Source of the DNA: an uncultured Pelagibacteraceae bacterium
Lineage (GTDB): Bacteria; Pseudomonadota; Alphaproteobacteria; Pelagibacterales; Pelagibacteraceae
Reading direction: 5' to 3'
Assembly: GCA_902571525.1 (NCBI GenBank)
Contig: CACGCL010000007.1
Coordinates: 1 to 43,726 of the forward strand
Length of the DNA stretch: 43,726 nt
Shown here: positions 32,285 to 41,314 of the stretch, one piece after another
Position numbering within the stretch: the stretch's first letter is position 1
Layout: the number at the start of each line of letters is the position of its first letter
The notes under the pieces: generated by a model
Seen by the model: the letters and a program-made list of their open reading frames with translations, nothing else
What the model was told of the DNA's origin: nothing
Databases searched by the model: none
Program-made: the position numbers and the translations under genes

Positions 32285-34629
32285 TAGTAAAACTTTAATA
32301 TATTATTATTATTATTAAATCTATCGTTATTTTTTAATTGAACATCAAAATTTTTAGTAATATTTTCTGATTTAAAAGATTCAATCAAGGTTTTTTTTGA
32401 TGCAAAGCTAACTTTTTTTCCAGTTTCAGAATCTACGACCATTAGTGTAATATTTTCAGGAATTTTAAATGGTCTGGTGTTTTCTTTTTTAACTGCTTTC
32501 TTAATAAAAGATTTAAATATTGGCATGGCTGTTTTTGCACCTGTTTCAAATTTTCCTAGAGTTCTTGGATCATCATGACCTATATAAACCCCAACCACTA
32601 AGTCAGATGTAAATCCTATAAACCATGTATCTGTATTTTTATTAGTCGTTCCAGTTTTGCCTGCAATATCTAAATTTAAATCTTTTAATTTTTTTGCAGT
32701 ACCCCTTTTAGTAGCACCCTCTAAAATAGATGTTATTTGATATGCTGTTTGGGGAGAAAAAATCTGTTTAAAATTATCTTTTATTTTAGGAAGATCATTA
32801 CTTAAAAAAGATATATTTTTGCAGTTTTCACAATATCTATCTTCAGTTTTAAAAATGGTATTTCCTTCACTATCCTGTATACGGTCAATTAATTTTGGAT
32901 TTACAAGTTTCCCTCCGTTAACAAATGAGCAATAAGCGGACGTTAATTTCAGTAATGTTGTTTCTGTAGAACCAAGAGAAATTGATAAAAGTTCGTTAGG
33001 ATTTTCATAAATTCCTAATCTTTTAGATAGGTCAATTATTTTTTTTAGTCCCAAATCTTGTGAAATTCTTACTGTCATTAAGTTTCTAGATTTTTCTAGA
33101 CCTTCTCTTAAAGTTAAGCGACCATAAAATTTTTTACCATAATTTTCAGGTTTCCACATTTTGAGATCAGTGCCCTGTTTCAAAACAATAGGTGCATCTA
33201 ATATTAATGTAGAAGGCGAATATCCATTTTCTAATGCAAGAGCGTATATAAATGGTTTAAATGCAGAACCAGGCTGTCTTAAAGCTTGGGTGGCTCTGTT
33301 GAATTCGCTTTTTTTAAAGCTAAATCCTCCACTTAAAGCTAAAACCCTACCTGTGTAAGGATCCATAACTACTATAGCTCCGTTAACGGATGGCAATTGT
33401 TTTAAATCATAAATGGAGTCTTGTTTATGCTTAACATATATTAAGTCACCAACTTGAAAAGTTTTCTCTTTTTCTAATTGTTTAATCCATTCTAAATTTG
33501 AAAATTTAATTTCACCGATTTTACTATTTTCTGTTTCAATTTTAATTTTTGAGTCATTAATTTCTATTATTCTGGATATTTCCCAGCCAATTTTCTTTTC
33601 TAGATTATTTTTAATCAGGTTTTTCCAATTCTGATTTGAAAGATTAATATTTTTTACAGGTCCTCTCCAACCCTTTCTTTTATCGTAATTTTCAATACCA
33701 TTTCTTAAAACACTAGATGCTATTTCTTGCAAAGTTAAATTGAGAGGAGTTTTTATATTGAGGCCCTCTTTATATACTTTGTCATATCCTAATTGTTCTA
33801 TTATATCTTTCCTTACTTCCTCGACATAGTATCTTGAGTCCTCTAAAAAAATTTTTTTCCTTTTTTTTAAAACTATTTCCTTTTTTTTTAAATCTTTTAG
33901 TTTTTTTTCATTTATATATTTATTCTCAAATAAGTTTTTTAAAACCAAATCTCGTCTAAACTTTGCGATTTTTTTATCTTTATATGGGTTATATCTGCTT
34001 GGTGCTTTAGGTAAGGCTGCAAGAAGAGCTGCTTCTTCGTAATTTAGTTCATCAATAGATTTGTCAAAATACTCCAAACTTGCAGCAGCAATTCCGTAAG
34101 ATCCTTGGCCTAAATATATTTGATTTAAATAAAGCTCTAGTATTCTTTCTTTTGAAAGACTTCTTTCAATTCTAAAAGCTAAAATTGCTTCTTTCAATTT
34201 TCTTTGTAAACTGACTTCATTAGTTAATAGAAAATTTTTTGCAACTTGTTGTGTAATTGTTGATGCTCCTTCAAGTCGTTTGGAATTTAAAATATTAGAA
34301 ATATTTTTAATAATAGCCCTCAAAACTCCTTTTGCATCTATTCCTGGATGATTAAAAAAATTTTTATCTTCTGCTGACAAGAAAGAGTTGACAACTATTT
34401 TAGGTATTGAGTTATAGGGAATAAAAATTCGCTTCTCAGATGAAAAATCTTGTATAAGTTCTCCATCGCCAGAATAAATCTTACTTGAAACCGGCGCTTT
34501 GTAATTTTTCAAATATTTGTAATCTGGTAAATTATTAGAAAAAGCCCATAATATAGATACAACTATTAAGAAAACTGATAAAATAGTTGTACTAATTAAG
34601 ATTAAAATTTTTTTTACTAGAGTATTCAT
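32284..34629 (-). CDS. mrcA: Penicillin-binding protein 1A (bifunctional)
   Basis: A 781-residue class A PBP that polymerises and crosslinks peptidoglycan at the inner membrane. One N-terminal membrane helix (about 7-30) is followed by the GT51 domain, with Glu87 in S-A-E-D-K-N-F-F-N-H-P-G and E-G-A-S-T-I-T-Q-Q-V-A-K-N. An OB-like region follows, then the transpeptidase domain with the active serine in Q-P-G-S-A-F-K-P, S-R-N, and K-T-G-T-T-N. It ends in an asparagine-rich tail. It is first in a unit with prfB and the AsmA-like gene and divergent from rne. Confidence 0.96.
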   Translation of the reverse strand: MNTLVKKILILISTTILSVFLIVVSILWAFSNNLPDYKYLKNYKAPVSSKIYSGDGELIQDFSSEKRIFIPYNSIPKIVVNSFLSAEDKNFFNHPGIDAKGVLRAIIKNISNILNSKRLEGASTITQQVAKNFLLTNEVSLQRKLKEAILAFRIERSLSKERILELYLNQIYLGQGSYGIAAASLEYFDKSIDELNYEEAALLAALPKAPSRYNPYKDKKIAKFRRDLVLKNLFENKYINEKKLKDLKKKEIVLKKRKKIFLEDSRYYVEEVRKDIIEQLGYDKVYKEGLNIKTPLNLTLQEIASSVLRNGIENYDKRKGWRGPVKNINLSNQNWKNLIKNNLEKKIGWEISRIIEINDSKIKIETENSKIGEIKFSNLEWIKQLEKEKTFQVGDLIYVKHKQDSIYDLKQLPSVNGAIVVMDPYTGRVLALSGGFSFKKSEFNRATQALRQPGSAFKPFIYALALENGYSPSTLILDAPIVLKQGTDLKMWKPENYGKKFYGRLTLREGLEKSRNLMTVRISQDLGLKKIIDLSKRLGIYENPNELLSISLGSTETTLLKLTSAYCSFVNGGKLVNPKLIDRIQDSEGNTIFKTEDRYCENCKNISFLSNDLPKIKDNFKQIFSPQTAYQITSILEGATKRGTAKKLKDLNLDIAGKTGTTNKNTDTWFIGFTSDLVVGVYIGHDDPRTLGKFETGAKTAMPIFKSFIKKAVKKENTRPFKIPENITLMVVDSETGKKVSFASKKTLIESFKSENITKNFDVQLKNNDRFNNNNNILKFY

Positions 34630-34705
34630 TTTAGTTTATTTAATACACGAATTTGTTAAAGTTAAGGCATCAGAATTTATAAAAAATGAACAAAATATTA
34701 AAATC

Positions 34706-36466
34706 ATGGAAAAGAATTTATTTATTGATGCATCGCATCCAGATGAGACTCGAGTTGTGCTTAAAGAGAATGGTAATATTGAAGATTACGAATACGAAAC
34801 TGTTAAGAACAATTTAATTAAGAACAATATATATTTAGGAAAAGTTAGTAGAGTAGAGCCGTCTCTACAAGCAGCATTTATTGATTTTGGAAGAGAAAGA
34901 CATGGCTTTCTATCTTTTAATGATATTCAATCTGATTACTATCAAATTCCATCGAGTGATCTAGATATAATAAAGAAAGAAGAGGAAAAATTAAGAGAGG
35001 AGCTTGCTAAAAAAAGTGAAGAAGAGGATAGTTCTATAAAAGAAAACGAATTATCATCTAATGATATTGAAAAAGAAAAAATAACAGAAATTGAAAATCA
35101 AAATATTTCTGTACCTAATAAATCTAAAATTCCGTCAAAAAGATATAAAATTCAAGAAGTGATTAAACCTAATCAAGTAATATTAGTTCAAGTTCTTAAA
35201 GATGAAAGAGGTTTAAAAGGTGCTGCATTAACAACATTCATATCAATAGCTGGCAAATACATTGTTTTAATGCCAAATACCCCCAAAGGTGGTGGAATAT
35301 CTAGAAAAATTTTTAACTTTGGTGAAAGAAAAAAAATTAGATTGATACTTAATGAAATAAAAATACCAAAAGAGATGGGTTTAATAGTAAGAACCGCAGG
35401 TTCAAATAAAACAAGAAATGATATTGAGTATGATCTTTCTAGTTTAATTGAAAGTTGGGATAAAATTAAAGAAACTGCAATGAATTCGATTGCTCCCTCT
35501 TTGATACATCAGGAAAGTGACATTATCAAACGTACTTTAAGAGATATTTACGATGATGAAACTAAAAATATTATAATTCAAGGTAACGAGGGTTACCAAA
35601 AAGCAAAAAAGTTCATGAAAATTTTAATGCCAAAGAGTGTAAAAAAGATAAAGAAATACAGAGATAAACAACCATTATTTATAAAAGAAAAAATAGAGGA
35701 AAAATTAAATGAAATATATGACACTCAAGTAAAGCTTAATTCTGGTGGTTACTTGGTAATAAATCCTACCGAAGCCTTGGTGTCTATAGATATAAATTCA
35801 GGTAAATCAATCAAGCAAAGAAATGTGGAGAGCACTGCTCTTGATACAAATTTAGAGGCTGCATATGAAATAGCTAGACAAATAAAAATTCGAGATTTGT
35901 CCGGTTTAATAATTATTGATTTCATTGATATGATGAGCTTTGGAAATAGAAAACAAGTTGAAAAAAAATTAAAAGAAAGATGCAGAAAAGATAGGGCAAG
36001 AGTTCAAATTGGTAGAATAAGTAGTTTTGGTTTATTAGAAATGTCAAGACAAAGATTACGAGAAAGTAGCGTTCAATGGAATATATCTTTAACAAGTCAG
36101 TCTTTCGTGCAAAAAATCATTAAATTGATTGAAGTAAAATCAATTAATTCAAAAGCAAAAATAGTAAATGCAAGTATACCAGAAAAAATTAAAAATTTTA
36201 TTTTAGATAATTTTCAAAAAGATCTCAAATATTTAGAAAAAAGGTATAAAATAAAGATCAATATTTTAGGAGATAAACTTTTACTTGTTCCTGAATATGA
36301 AATTTTATTTGAGAATAAAAGTAAGAAAATTTTAGAAAAAATTGAACATAAAGTAGAGATTAAGAAATTCATAGATAATAAAAAGATTAAAACTAATAAT
36401 GTTATAAAATTCGTTAAGCAAGATTTTAAAAAAAAAAAATATTTCAAAAGAAGAAAAATTAAATAA
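34706..36466 (+). CDS. rne: Ribonuclease E/G, without the zinc-link cysteines
   Basis: A 586-residue endoribonuclease for mRNA decay and rRNA/tRNA processing. The S1 domain (about 37-185) is split by an acidic insertion at 80-145. Catalytic aspartates are Asp362 in V-S-I-D-I-N-S-G and Asp405 in I-I-D-F-I-D-M. The expected C-P-x-C zinc-link motif after M-S-R-Q-R-L-R is missing: the stretch reads [11 protein letters not shown] with no cysteine, so tetramer formation must differ. The C-terminal degradosome scaffold is absent; only a short lysine-rich tail remains. The first ATG in frame was chosen; no upstream in-frame start exists nearby. Confidence 0.9.
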   Translation: MEKNLFIDASHPDETRVVLKENGNIEDYEYETVKNNLIKNNIYLGKVSRVEPSLQAAFIDFGRERHGFLSFNDIQSDYYQIPSSDLDIIKKEEEKLREELAKKSEEEDSSIKENELSSNDIEKEKITEIENQNISVPNKSKIPSKRYKIQEVIKPNQVILVQVLKDERGLKGAALTTFISIAGKYIVLMPNTPKGGGISRKIFNFGERKKIRLILNEIKIPKEMGLIVRTAGSNKTRNDIEYDLSSLIESWDKIKETAMNSIAPSLIHQESDIIKRTLRDIYDDETKNIIIQGNEGYQKAKKFMKILMPKSVKKIKKYRDKQPLFIKEKIEEKLNEIYDTQVKLNSGGYLVINPTEALVSIDINSGKSIKQRNVESTALDTNLEAAYEIARQIKIRDLSGLIIIDFIDMMSFGNRKQVEKKLKERCRKDRARVQIGRISSFGLLEMSRQRLRESSVQWNISLTSQSFVQKIIKLIEVKSINSKAKIVNASIPEKIKNFILDNFQKDLKYLEKRYKIKINILGDKLLLVPEYEILFENKSKKILEKIEHKVEIKKFIDNKKIKTNNVIKFVKQDFKKKKYFKRRKIK

Positions 36467-37232
36467 TTCCTTTTTTAGTAGTTGAAGCAAATCCTGTTAT
36501 ATTTTTTTTTATTCTTCCAGATAAGAAGGATTTTCTACCAGCAATGACTGCATACTTCATGGCAATAGCCATTTCAATTGGTTTTTTTGCTAGTGCAATT
36601 GCTGTATTTATTAAAACACCATCACATCCTAATTCCAATGCAATAGCCGCATCCGATGCCTCGCCTATGCCTGCATCGATTATAAGAGGTAATTTAGTTT
36701 GTTTTCGGATAATTCTTATATTTGTATAATTTTGTATTCCCAATCCAGACCCTATTGGTGCAGCTAATGGCATTATTGCTACAGCGCCTACGTCTTCCAA
36801 TCTTTTTGCCATCAATGGGTCGTCATTACAATAAACCATAACTTTAAAACCTTCTTTAGATAAGACTTCTGTTGATTTTAGGGTTTCAATCATATCAGGT
36901 AATAAGCTTTTTTTATCACCCAAAACCTCGAGTTTTACTAATTTCCAACCACCTATTTCACGTGCAAGTCTCAAAGTTCTTAAAGCTTCACCAGAAGAAA
37001 AACATCCCGCAGTATTTGGAAGGTATGTTATTTTTTTTGGATCTAAATAATCCATGAGCATGGGTTTTTTTTTGTCAGATATATTTACTCTCCTTACTGC
37101 AACAGTAACTATATCGGCTCCCGATGCTTTGACGGCTTTAGAACATTCTACAAAGTTTTTATATTTTCCAGTTCCAACTATTAATCTTGATTTGAATTTT
37201 TTTTTAGATATTTTAAAGAAATCTTTTTTCAT
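36459..37232 (-). CDS. thiG: Thiazole synthase ThiG
   Basis: A 257-residue ThiG, which forms the thiamine thiazole phosphate from deoxyxylulose phosphate, dehydroglycine and ThiS thiocarboxylate. Visible are [16 protein letters not shown], Lys100 in L-V-K-L-E-V-L-G-D as the likely Schiff-base lysine, [12 protein letters not shown] and [11 protein letters not shown]. Its ATG shares one base with the thiS stop. The 3' end overlaps the rne end by eight bases. ThiC, ThiH and ThiO are not in this window. Confidence 0.96.
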   Translation of the reverse strand: MKKDFFKISKKKFKSRLIVGTGKYKNFVECSKAVKASGADIVTVAVRRVNISDKKKPMLMDYLDPKKITYLPNTAGCFSSGEALRTLRLAREIGGWKLVKLEVLGDKKSLLPDMIETLKSTEVLSKEGFKVMVYCNDDPLMAKRLEDVGAVAIMPLAAPIGSGLGIQNYTNIRIIRKQTKLPLIIDAGIGEASDAAIALELGCDGVLINTAIALAKKPIEMAIAMKYAVIAGRKSFLSGRIKKNITGFASTTKKGII

Positions 37233-37450
37233 TAACCACCACCAATAAAATGAACAATTTCGATTTTATCTCTATTTTTTAGAAAAATTTTATCAATTTT
37301 TTTTTTATTAATAATTTCTCTGTTTAACTCAATTGCAATCTTATTGGACTCTAGTTTGTTTTTTTTGATAACTTTATATAATGAGGTTCCTTTAGTTAAA
37401 AAAAGAGCCTTTCCATTTAAATTAATTTTGATTTTTTTAATTTTTTTCAT
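37232..37450 (-). CDS. thiS: Sulfur carrier ThiS
   Basis: A 72-residue ubiquitin-fold protein ending H-F-I-G-G-G; the C-terminal diglycine is converted to a thiocarboxylate that gives sulfur to the thiazole. [10 protein letters not shown] and D-K-I-E-I-V are typical strands. The N terminus is very lysine-rich. It is directly upstream of thiG with a one-base overlap and divergent from aroQ, 12 bases away. Confidence 0.93.
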   Translation of the reverse strand: MKKIKKIKINLNGKALFLTKGTSLYKVIKKNKLESNKIAIELNREIINKKKIDKIFLKNRDKIEIVHFIGGG

Positions 37451-37462
37451 TATGTATAGTTT

Positions 37463-37912
37463 ATGACTTTTAAAATATTAATAATAAATGGTCCAAATCT
37501 TAATCTATTAGGTCAAAGAGAACAATCACAATATGGGTCAATATCATATGATGAGCTTAAAGACATATGTATGAAAAAATCTAGTGAATTAGATATTAAA
37601 CTTGAATTTGTTCAGTCTAACCTTGAAGGCGAAATAGTCACATGGATACAAAAGGCGAAAGAAAATCAAGATGGAATAATAATAAATGCAGCAGGATTTA
37701 CACATACTTCTGTTTCAATTAGGGATGCTCTTTTACTGTTTGATAAAACAAAAATTGAATTACATATATCAAATATTTATAAAAGAGAGGAATTCAGAAA
37801 AAAGTCATTAATAAGTGATGTAGTTAATGGGGGAATATTTGGAATTGGTAGCAAAGGTTATATTTTAGCCATAATGGCAATCCATGATATATTATTGAAT
37901 GAAAATAGATAA
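37463..37912 (+). CDS. aroQ: Type II 3-dehydroquinate dehydratase
   Basis: A 149-residue AroQ, third step of the shikimate pathway. It has N-G-P-N-L-N-L-L-G-Q-R-E, the mobile loop Y-G, the N-A-A-G-F-T-H-T-S-V catalytic stretch with the active histidine region and E-L-H-I-S-N-I-Y-K-R-E-E. The family usually ends in G-x-x-x-Y-x-L-A, seen here as G-S-K-G-Y-I-L-A. It overlaps accB by 14 bases, which fits the common alphaproteobacterial aroQ-accB-accC order. Confidence 0.96.
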   Translation: MTFKILIINGPNLNLLGQREQSQYGSISYDELKDICMKKSSELDIKLEFVQSNLEGEIVTWIQKAKENQDGIIINAAGFTHTSVSIRDALLLFDKTKIELHISNIYKREEFRKKSLISDVVNGGIFGIGSKGYILAIMAIHDILLNENR

Positions 37913-38315
37913 AAAATTAGTTAAAGAACTAGTAAGTAGTTTAGAAGAAAATAAACTAACTGAATTAGAATATTCAGAAAAAGATATAAAAATAAAAGTT
38001 GTGAGAAACTCAACAAATGAAATAAGCAGAACTCAGGTCCTAGAAAATAAAAATGAAAACCAAAATAAAAAAAAGATTGTAGGAACTGAAATTAAATCTC
38101 CTATAATCGGAACAGCTTACTTAGCACCTGAACCTGGTGGTAAAAAGTTTGTTGAGGTTGGAAAAAAGATTAAAAAGGGCGATACAGTAATGATAGTCGA
38201 AGCCATGAAAACAATGAATCATGTGCCATCAAATAAGGATGGAATAATAAAAGAAATTATTGTCGAAGATGGTCAACCTGTTGAATTTGGTCAAACTCTT
38301 GTAATTCTTGACTAA
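37899..38315 (+). CDS. accB: Biotin carboxyl carrier protein of acetyl-CoA carboxylase
   Basis: A 138-residue BCCP. The biotinyl domain covers about residues 64-138, with the modified Lys104 in V-E-A-M-K-T-M-N-H. Residues 1-35 are the BCCP N-terminal segment, and a lysine/asparagine-rich linker follows. The usual tyrosine in P-M-V-G-T-Y is replaced in S-P-I-I-G-T-A-Y by local shift. It starts inside aroQ and abuts accC. Confidence 0.95.
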   Translation: MKIDKKLVKELVSSLEENKLTELEYSEKDIKIKVVRNSTNEISRTQVLENKNENQNKKKIVGTEIKSPIIGTAYLAPEPGGKKFVEVGKKIKKGDTVMIVEAMKTMNHVPSNKDGIIKEIIVEDGQPVEFGQTLVILD

Positions 38316-39653
38316 ATGTTTAAAAAAATTCTTATAGCAAACAGAGGTGAAATAGCAGTTAGAATTATTAGAGCATGTAAAGAATGGGGAATTCAAACTG
38401 TTGCTATACACTCAGATGTGGACAAAGAGAGTATGCATGTAAAATTAGCAGATGAAAGCCTTTGCGTAGGGTCTAGCCAGCCAGTAAACAGCTATTTAAA
38501 TATTCCATCTATTTTATCAGCCATCGAGATAACAAATTCTGATGCTGTTCATCCAGGATATGGTTTTTTATCTGAAAATTATAATTTTGCAAAAATATTA
38601 AAAGACAACAATATAAAATTTATTGGACCATCACCTGAAATAATAAAAATGATGGGAGATAAAATTGAGGCAAAAAATATTGCAAAAAAATACGGAATAC
38701 CTGTAATTGAAGGATCTGAAGGAGGAGTATTGAATTTAGATATTGGAAAACAAATAGCAAAAAAAATTGGTTATCCTATCTTAATAAAGGCTGCAGGTGG
38801 AGGTGGAGGAAAAGGAATGAAAGTTGTTAAATCTGAAGATGAGTTTAATCATTTATTTTTAACTGCAAAATCAGAAGCTAAAAAATTTTTTGCAAATGAC
38901 GAATTATATATAGAAAAATTTTTCGAAAATCCAAGACATATAGAAGTACAAGTTTTATCTGGAAAAAATAGAACTGTTCATTTGCATGAAAGGGATTGTT
39001 CAGTTCAAAGAAGACATCAAAAGCTTATTGAAGAGACTCCAAGCCCAATATTAAATGAAAATCTAAGAAATGAATTATTTAGTAAAACTGTCAAAATGGT
39101 TTCAGAAATTGGATACGAAGGTGCAGGGACTGTAGAATATATATTTCAAGATGGAAAGTTTTATTTTCTTGAAATGAATACAAGAGTACAGGTAGAACAT
39201 CCTGTTTCTGAAATGGTTACTGGTATTGATATTGTTAAAGAGCAAATTTGGATAGCTTTTTCAGGGAATACTGCTTTAAAACAATCAGACATAAATCCAA
39301 GAGGTCATGCAATTGAGTGTAGAATTAATGCGGAAGATCCAAGTAAAAATTTTCAGCCTTCACCGGGATCAATTGGAATGTGCCATCAGCCTTCAGGATT
39401 CAGAACAAGAGTAGATGGCTCAATTTATCAAGGATATAAAGTGACTCCTTATTATGACAGTATGATTTGTAAACTTATATGTCATGGAAGAAACAGAACT
39501 GAGGCTATACAAAGAACCTTACGATCTTTAGACGAATTCGTTATTGAAGGTATTACAACAACAATAGATCTTCATAAGAAATTATTAAAACATGAAAAAT
39601 TTCTGAATTCAGATTTTAACGTCACTTGGTTAGACAAAGATAAATTAATTTAA
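38316..39653 (+). CDS. accC: Biotin carboxylase subunit of acetyl-CoA carboxylase
   Basis: A 445-residue biotin carboxylase that carboxylates BCCP-biotin with ATP and bicarbonate, the first step of fatty acid synthesis. Motifs: I-A-N-R-G-E-I-A-V-R, H-P-G-Y-G-F-L-S-E-N, the ATP-grasp loop K-A-A-G-G-G-G-G-K-G-M, E-R-D-C-S-V-Q-R-R-H-Q-K and F-L-E-M-N-T-R-V-Q-V-E-H-P. It immediately follows accB. Its stop overlaps the convergent DUF2155 gene by four bases. Confidence 0.97.
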   Translation: MFKKILIANRGEIAVRIIRACKEWGIQTVAIHSDVDKESMHVKLADESLCVGSSQPVNSYLNIPSILSAIEITNSDAVHPGYGFLSENYNFAKILKDNNIKFIGPSPEIIKMMGDKIEAKNIAKKYGIPVIEGSEGGVLNLDIGKQIAKKIGYPILIKAAGGGGGKGMKVVKSEDEFNHLFLTAKSEAKKFFANDELYIEKFFENPRHIEVQVLSGKNRTVHLHERDCSVQRRHQKLIEETPSPILNENLRNELFSKTVKMVSEIGYEGAGTVEYIFQDGKFYFLEMNTRVQVEHPVSEMVTGIDIVKEQIWIAFSGNTALKQSDINPRGHAIECRINAEDPSKNFQPSPGSIGMCHQPSGFRTRVDGSIYQGYKVTPYYDSMICKLICHGRNRTEAIQRTLRSLDEFVIEGITTTIDLHKKLLKHEKFLNSDFNVTWLDKDKLI

Positions 39654-40054
39654 TAACATTTTAAAATCCATAAATCGTATATTGGATGATCAAAAACCTG
39701 AATTGAGGGACTTGAAGAAAAAGTCCATCCATTAAATACAAATACCTCATTATTATCTTTGTTATTTAGATCCTTTACTTGTAAATAAGATGTAATTTCC
39801 GGATTATCATCAAATTTGGAATTTTTACATTTCAATACTTTGAGAACTAAATTTTTAAAAACATAATCTTTACCAATCTCAATTTTTAATAATTTATTTT
39901 TTGAACTCAATTTATCCAAAATTTTTACATCTACTGTTTTTCCAAAATAAGTATTTTCCTCAGCATAGTTTGGAACTATAAGTACCTGAAATAATAAAAT
40001 TACAATAAAATAAAAAAAACTATTCTTTCCAAGATTTGTACTTTTTATATTCAT
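39650..40054 (-). CDS. DUF2155 exported protein
   Basis: A 134-residue protein with an N-terminal hydrophobic signal (about residues 11-29, ending around N-Y-A-E). It matches DUF2155: V-K-I-L-D-K-L-S, a cysteine in V-L-K-C, P-E-I-T-S-Y-L-Q-V, F-N-G-W-T-F-S-S-S-P and H-P-I-Y-D-L-W-I-L-K-C. The two cysteines probably form a disulfide in the periplasm. The role is unknown. It overlaps the NDUFA12-like gene by 35 bases, the usual neighbour in alphaproteobacteria. Confidence 0.9.
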   Translation of the reverse strand: MNIKSTNLGKNSFFYFIVILLFQVLIVPNYAEENTYFGKTVDVKILDKLSSKNKLLKIEIGKDYVFKNLVLKVLKCKNSKFDDNPEITSYLQVKDLNNKDNNEVFVFNGWTFSSSPSIQVFDHPIYDLWILKCY

Positions 40055-40379
40055 TTTTACTATCTTTATTTGGATGAAAAGCTTTTGTGGTCCCAGTTTG
40101 ATTAGGAATATTTTTTTTTTGCCAACTATATTTTTTTAATTCTTGAGTATACTCAATTTTATTATTTAAATGATGTATCCAGGAATACCACTCATTTGGA
40201 ATTTTTGATGCATCAACTTCACCATTATAAATAACCCATCTTTTCCCAGACTTATTTTGATAATATTTATTTCCGAAATAGTCCTTGCCTTTAAAGCTAC
40301 CAAAAAATATCGTATAAATTCTTGTACCCAGAGTTTGATGATTCCACCATGTGAAAGTTTGTTTCAAAAGCGTCAACAT
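40020..40379 (-). CDS. NDUFA12-like subunit of NADH:ubiquinone oxidoreductase
   Basis: A 119-residue protein of the NDUFA12 (17.2 kDa) family, an accessory complex I subunit shared by alphaproteobacteria and mitochondria. Marks are F-T-W-W-N, G-T-R-I-Y-T, the D-Y-F-G-N-K-Y-Y pair of aromatic-rich turns, R-W-V-I-Y-N-G-E-V-D-A-S-K-I-P and W-Y-S-W-I-H-H. It lies away from the nuo operon, next to DUF2155, as in other alphaproteobacteria. Confidence 0.93.
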   Translation of the reverse strand: MLTLLKQTFTWWNHQTLGTRIYTIFFGSFKGKDYFGNKYYQNKSGKRWVIYNGEVDASKIPNEWYSWIHHLNNKIEYTQELKKYSWQKKNIPNQTGTTKAFHPNKDSKNEYKKYKSWKE

Positions 40380-40480
40380 ATTTTTTTTATTTTCAATCTT
40401 AAATTGAAAAAAATAGATTAGACTAAATATTAAATTTGTATATAAATATTTTAAGATTCTAATATAATTTTAAAATAAAC

Positions 40481-41314
40481 ATGTCAAAATATTTAGTTGA
40501 AACATTCTATACCTGTTCCTTTAAGGTAAAACATTATTTAAATAAAATTGACCAAGTAGAGCTAAATAATTTAGAAAAAAGAGATGACGGAGAATTTGAA
40601 GTAATAGATTTAAAAATAGATACTAGAAAAACAAAAAGTCTTGAAAAAAATACGGCAAATGAAGGTAATAATAAAATTTCGGAAGTCAAAATGAACAAAA
40701 CTAATTCTAATTTAGAGGATAAGAACTTAACTAAAAACTCTAATTTTATTAAAAATGTTGATGAAGTTATTAATAAGAGATTTAGTATGCCTGATAGACG
40801 TAAGGGCTACATACAGAAGGCTACAATCGGTAATCACAAAGTGTATTTACACACTGGTGAATATGAAGACGGTAAAATTGGAGAAATTTTTATTGACACA
40901 AGTAAAGAAGGAGAGTTGGTTAAAGCATTGATGAACAATTTTGCTATAGCTATTTCTTTAGGTTTGCAATATGGGGTGCCGCTTGATGAGTTTGTGAGTG
41001 CGTATGTAGATACAAAATTTGAGCCCTCAGGCAAAGTTTTCGGTAATGACAGAATATTATCAGCAACATCTATTCTAGATTATATTTTTAGAGAGCTTGC
41101 TATATCTTATTTAAATAGAGAAGATCTAGCACATACTCCATCTATAGGTAGATCGGAAAATATTAGCGAAAATATTGCTAATTCTTTTGATGAGAATAAT
41201 CAACTAATCAAAATTGTAAAAGATATGACTAGTAAGGGTTTTGTTAGAAACGATTATAAAAGAAAATTGGTTGACCTTTCTGATATAAGAATAAATCTTA
41301 AAGGTAAAAAATAA
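40481..41314 (+). CDS. Stand-alone TSCPD-domain protein related to the C terminus of B12-dependent ribonucleotide reductase (NrdJ)
   Basis: A 277-residue protein. Residues 1-48 are a small alpha/beta unit ([19 protein letters not shown]). Residues 50-95 are a charged linker. Residues 104-217 match the TSCPD domain at the end of class II ribonucleotide reductases: [42 protein letters not shown] and [11 protein letters not shown]. The catalytic barrel is absent and the cysteine-rich zinc tail of NrdJ is missing. No frame upstream encodes the rest, so it is a free-standing protein, perhaps a partner or regulator of a reductase elsewhere. Its stop abuts the aspS stop. Confidence 0.85.
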   Translation: MSKYLVETFYTCSFKVKHYLNKIDQVELNNLEKRDDGEFEVIDLKIDTRKTKSLEKNTANEGNNKISEVKMNKTNSNLEDKNLTKNSNFIKNVDEVINKRFSMPDRRKGYIQKATIGNHKVYLHTGEYEDGKIGEIFIDTSKEGELVKALMNNFAIAISLGLQYGVPLDEFVSAYVDTKFEPSGKVFGNDRILSATSILDYIFRELAISYLNREDLAHTPSIGRSENISENIANSFDENNQLIKIVKDMTSKGFVRNDYKRKLVDLSDIRINLKGKK

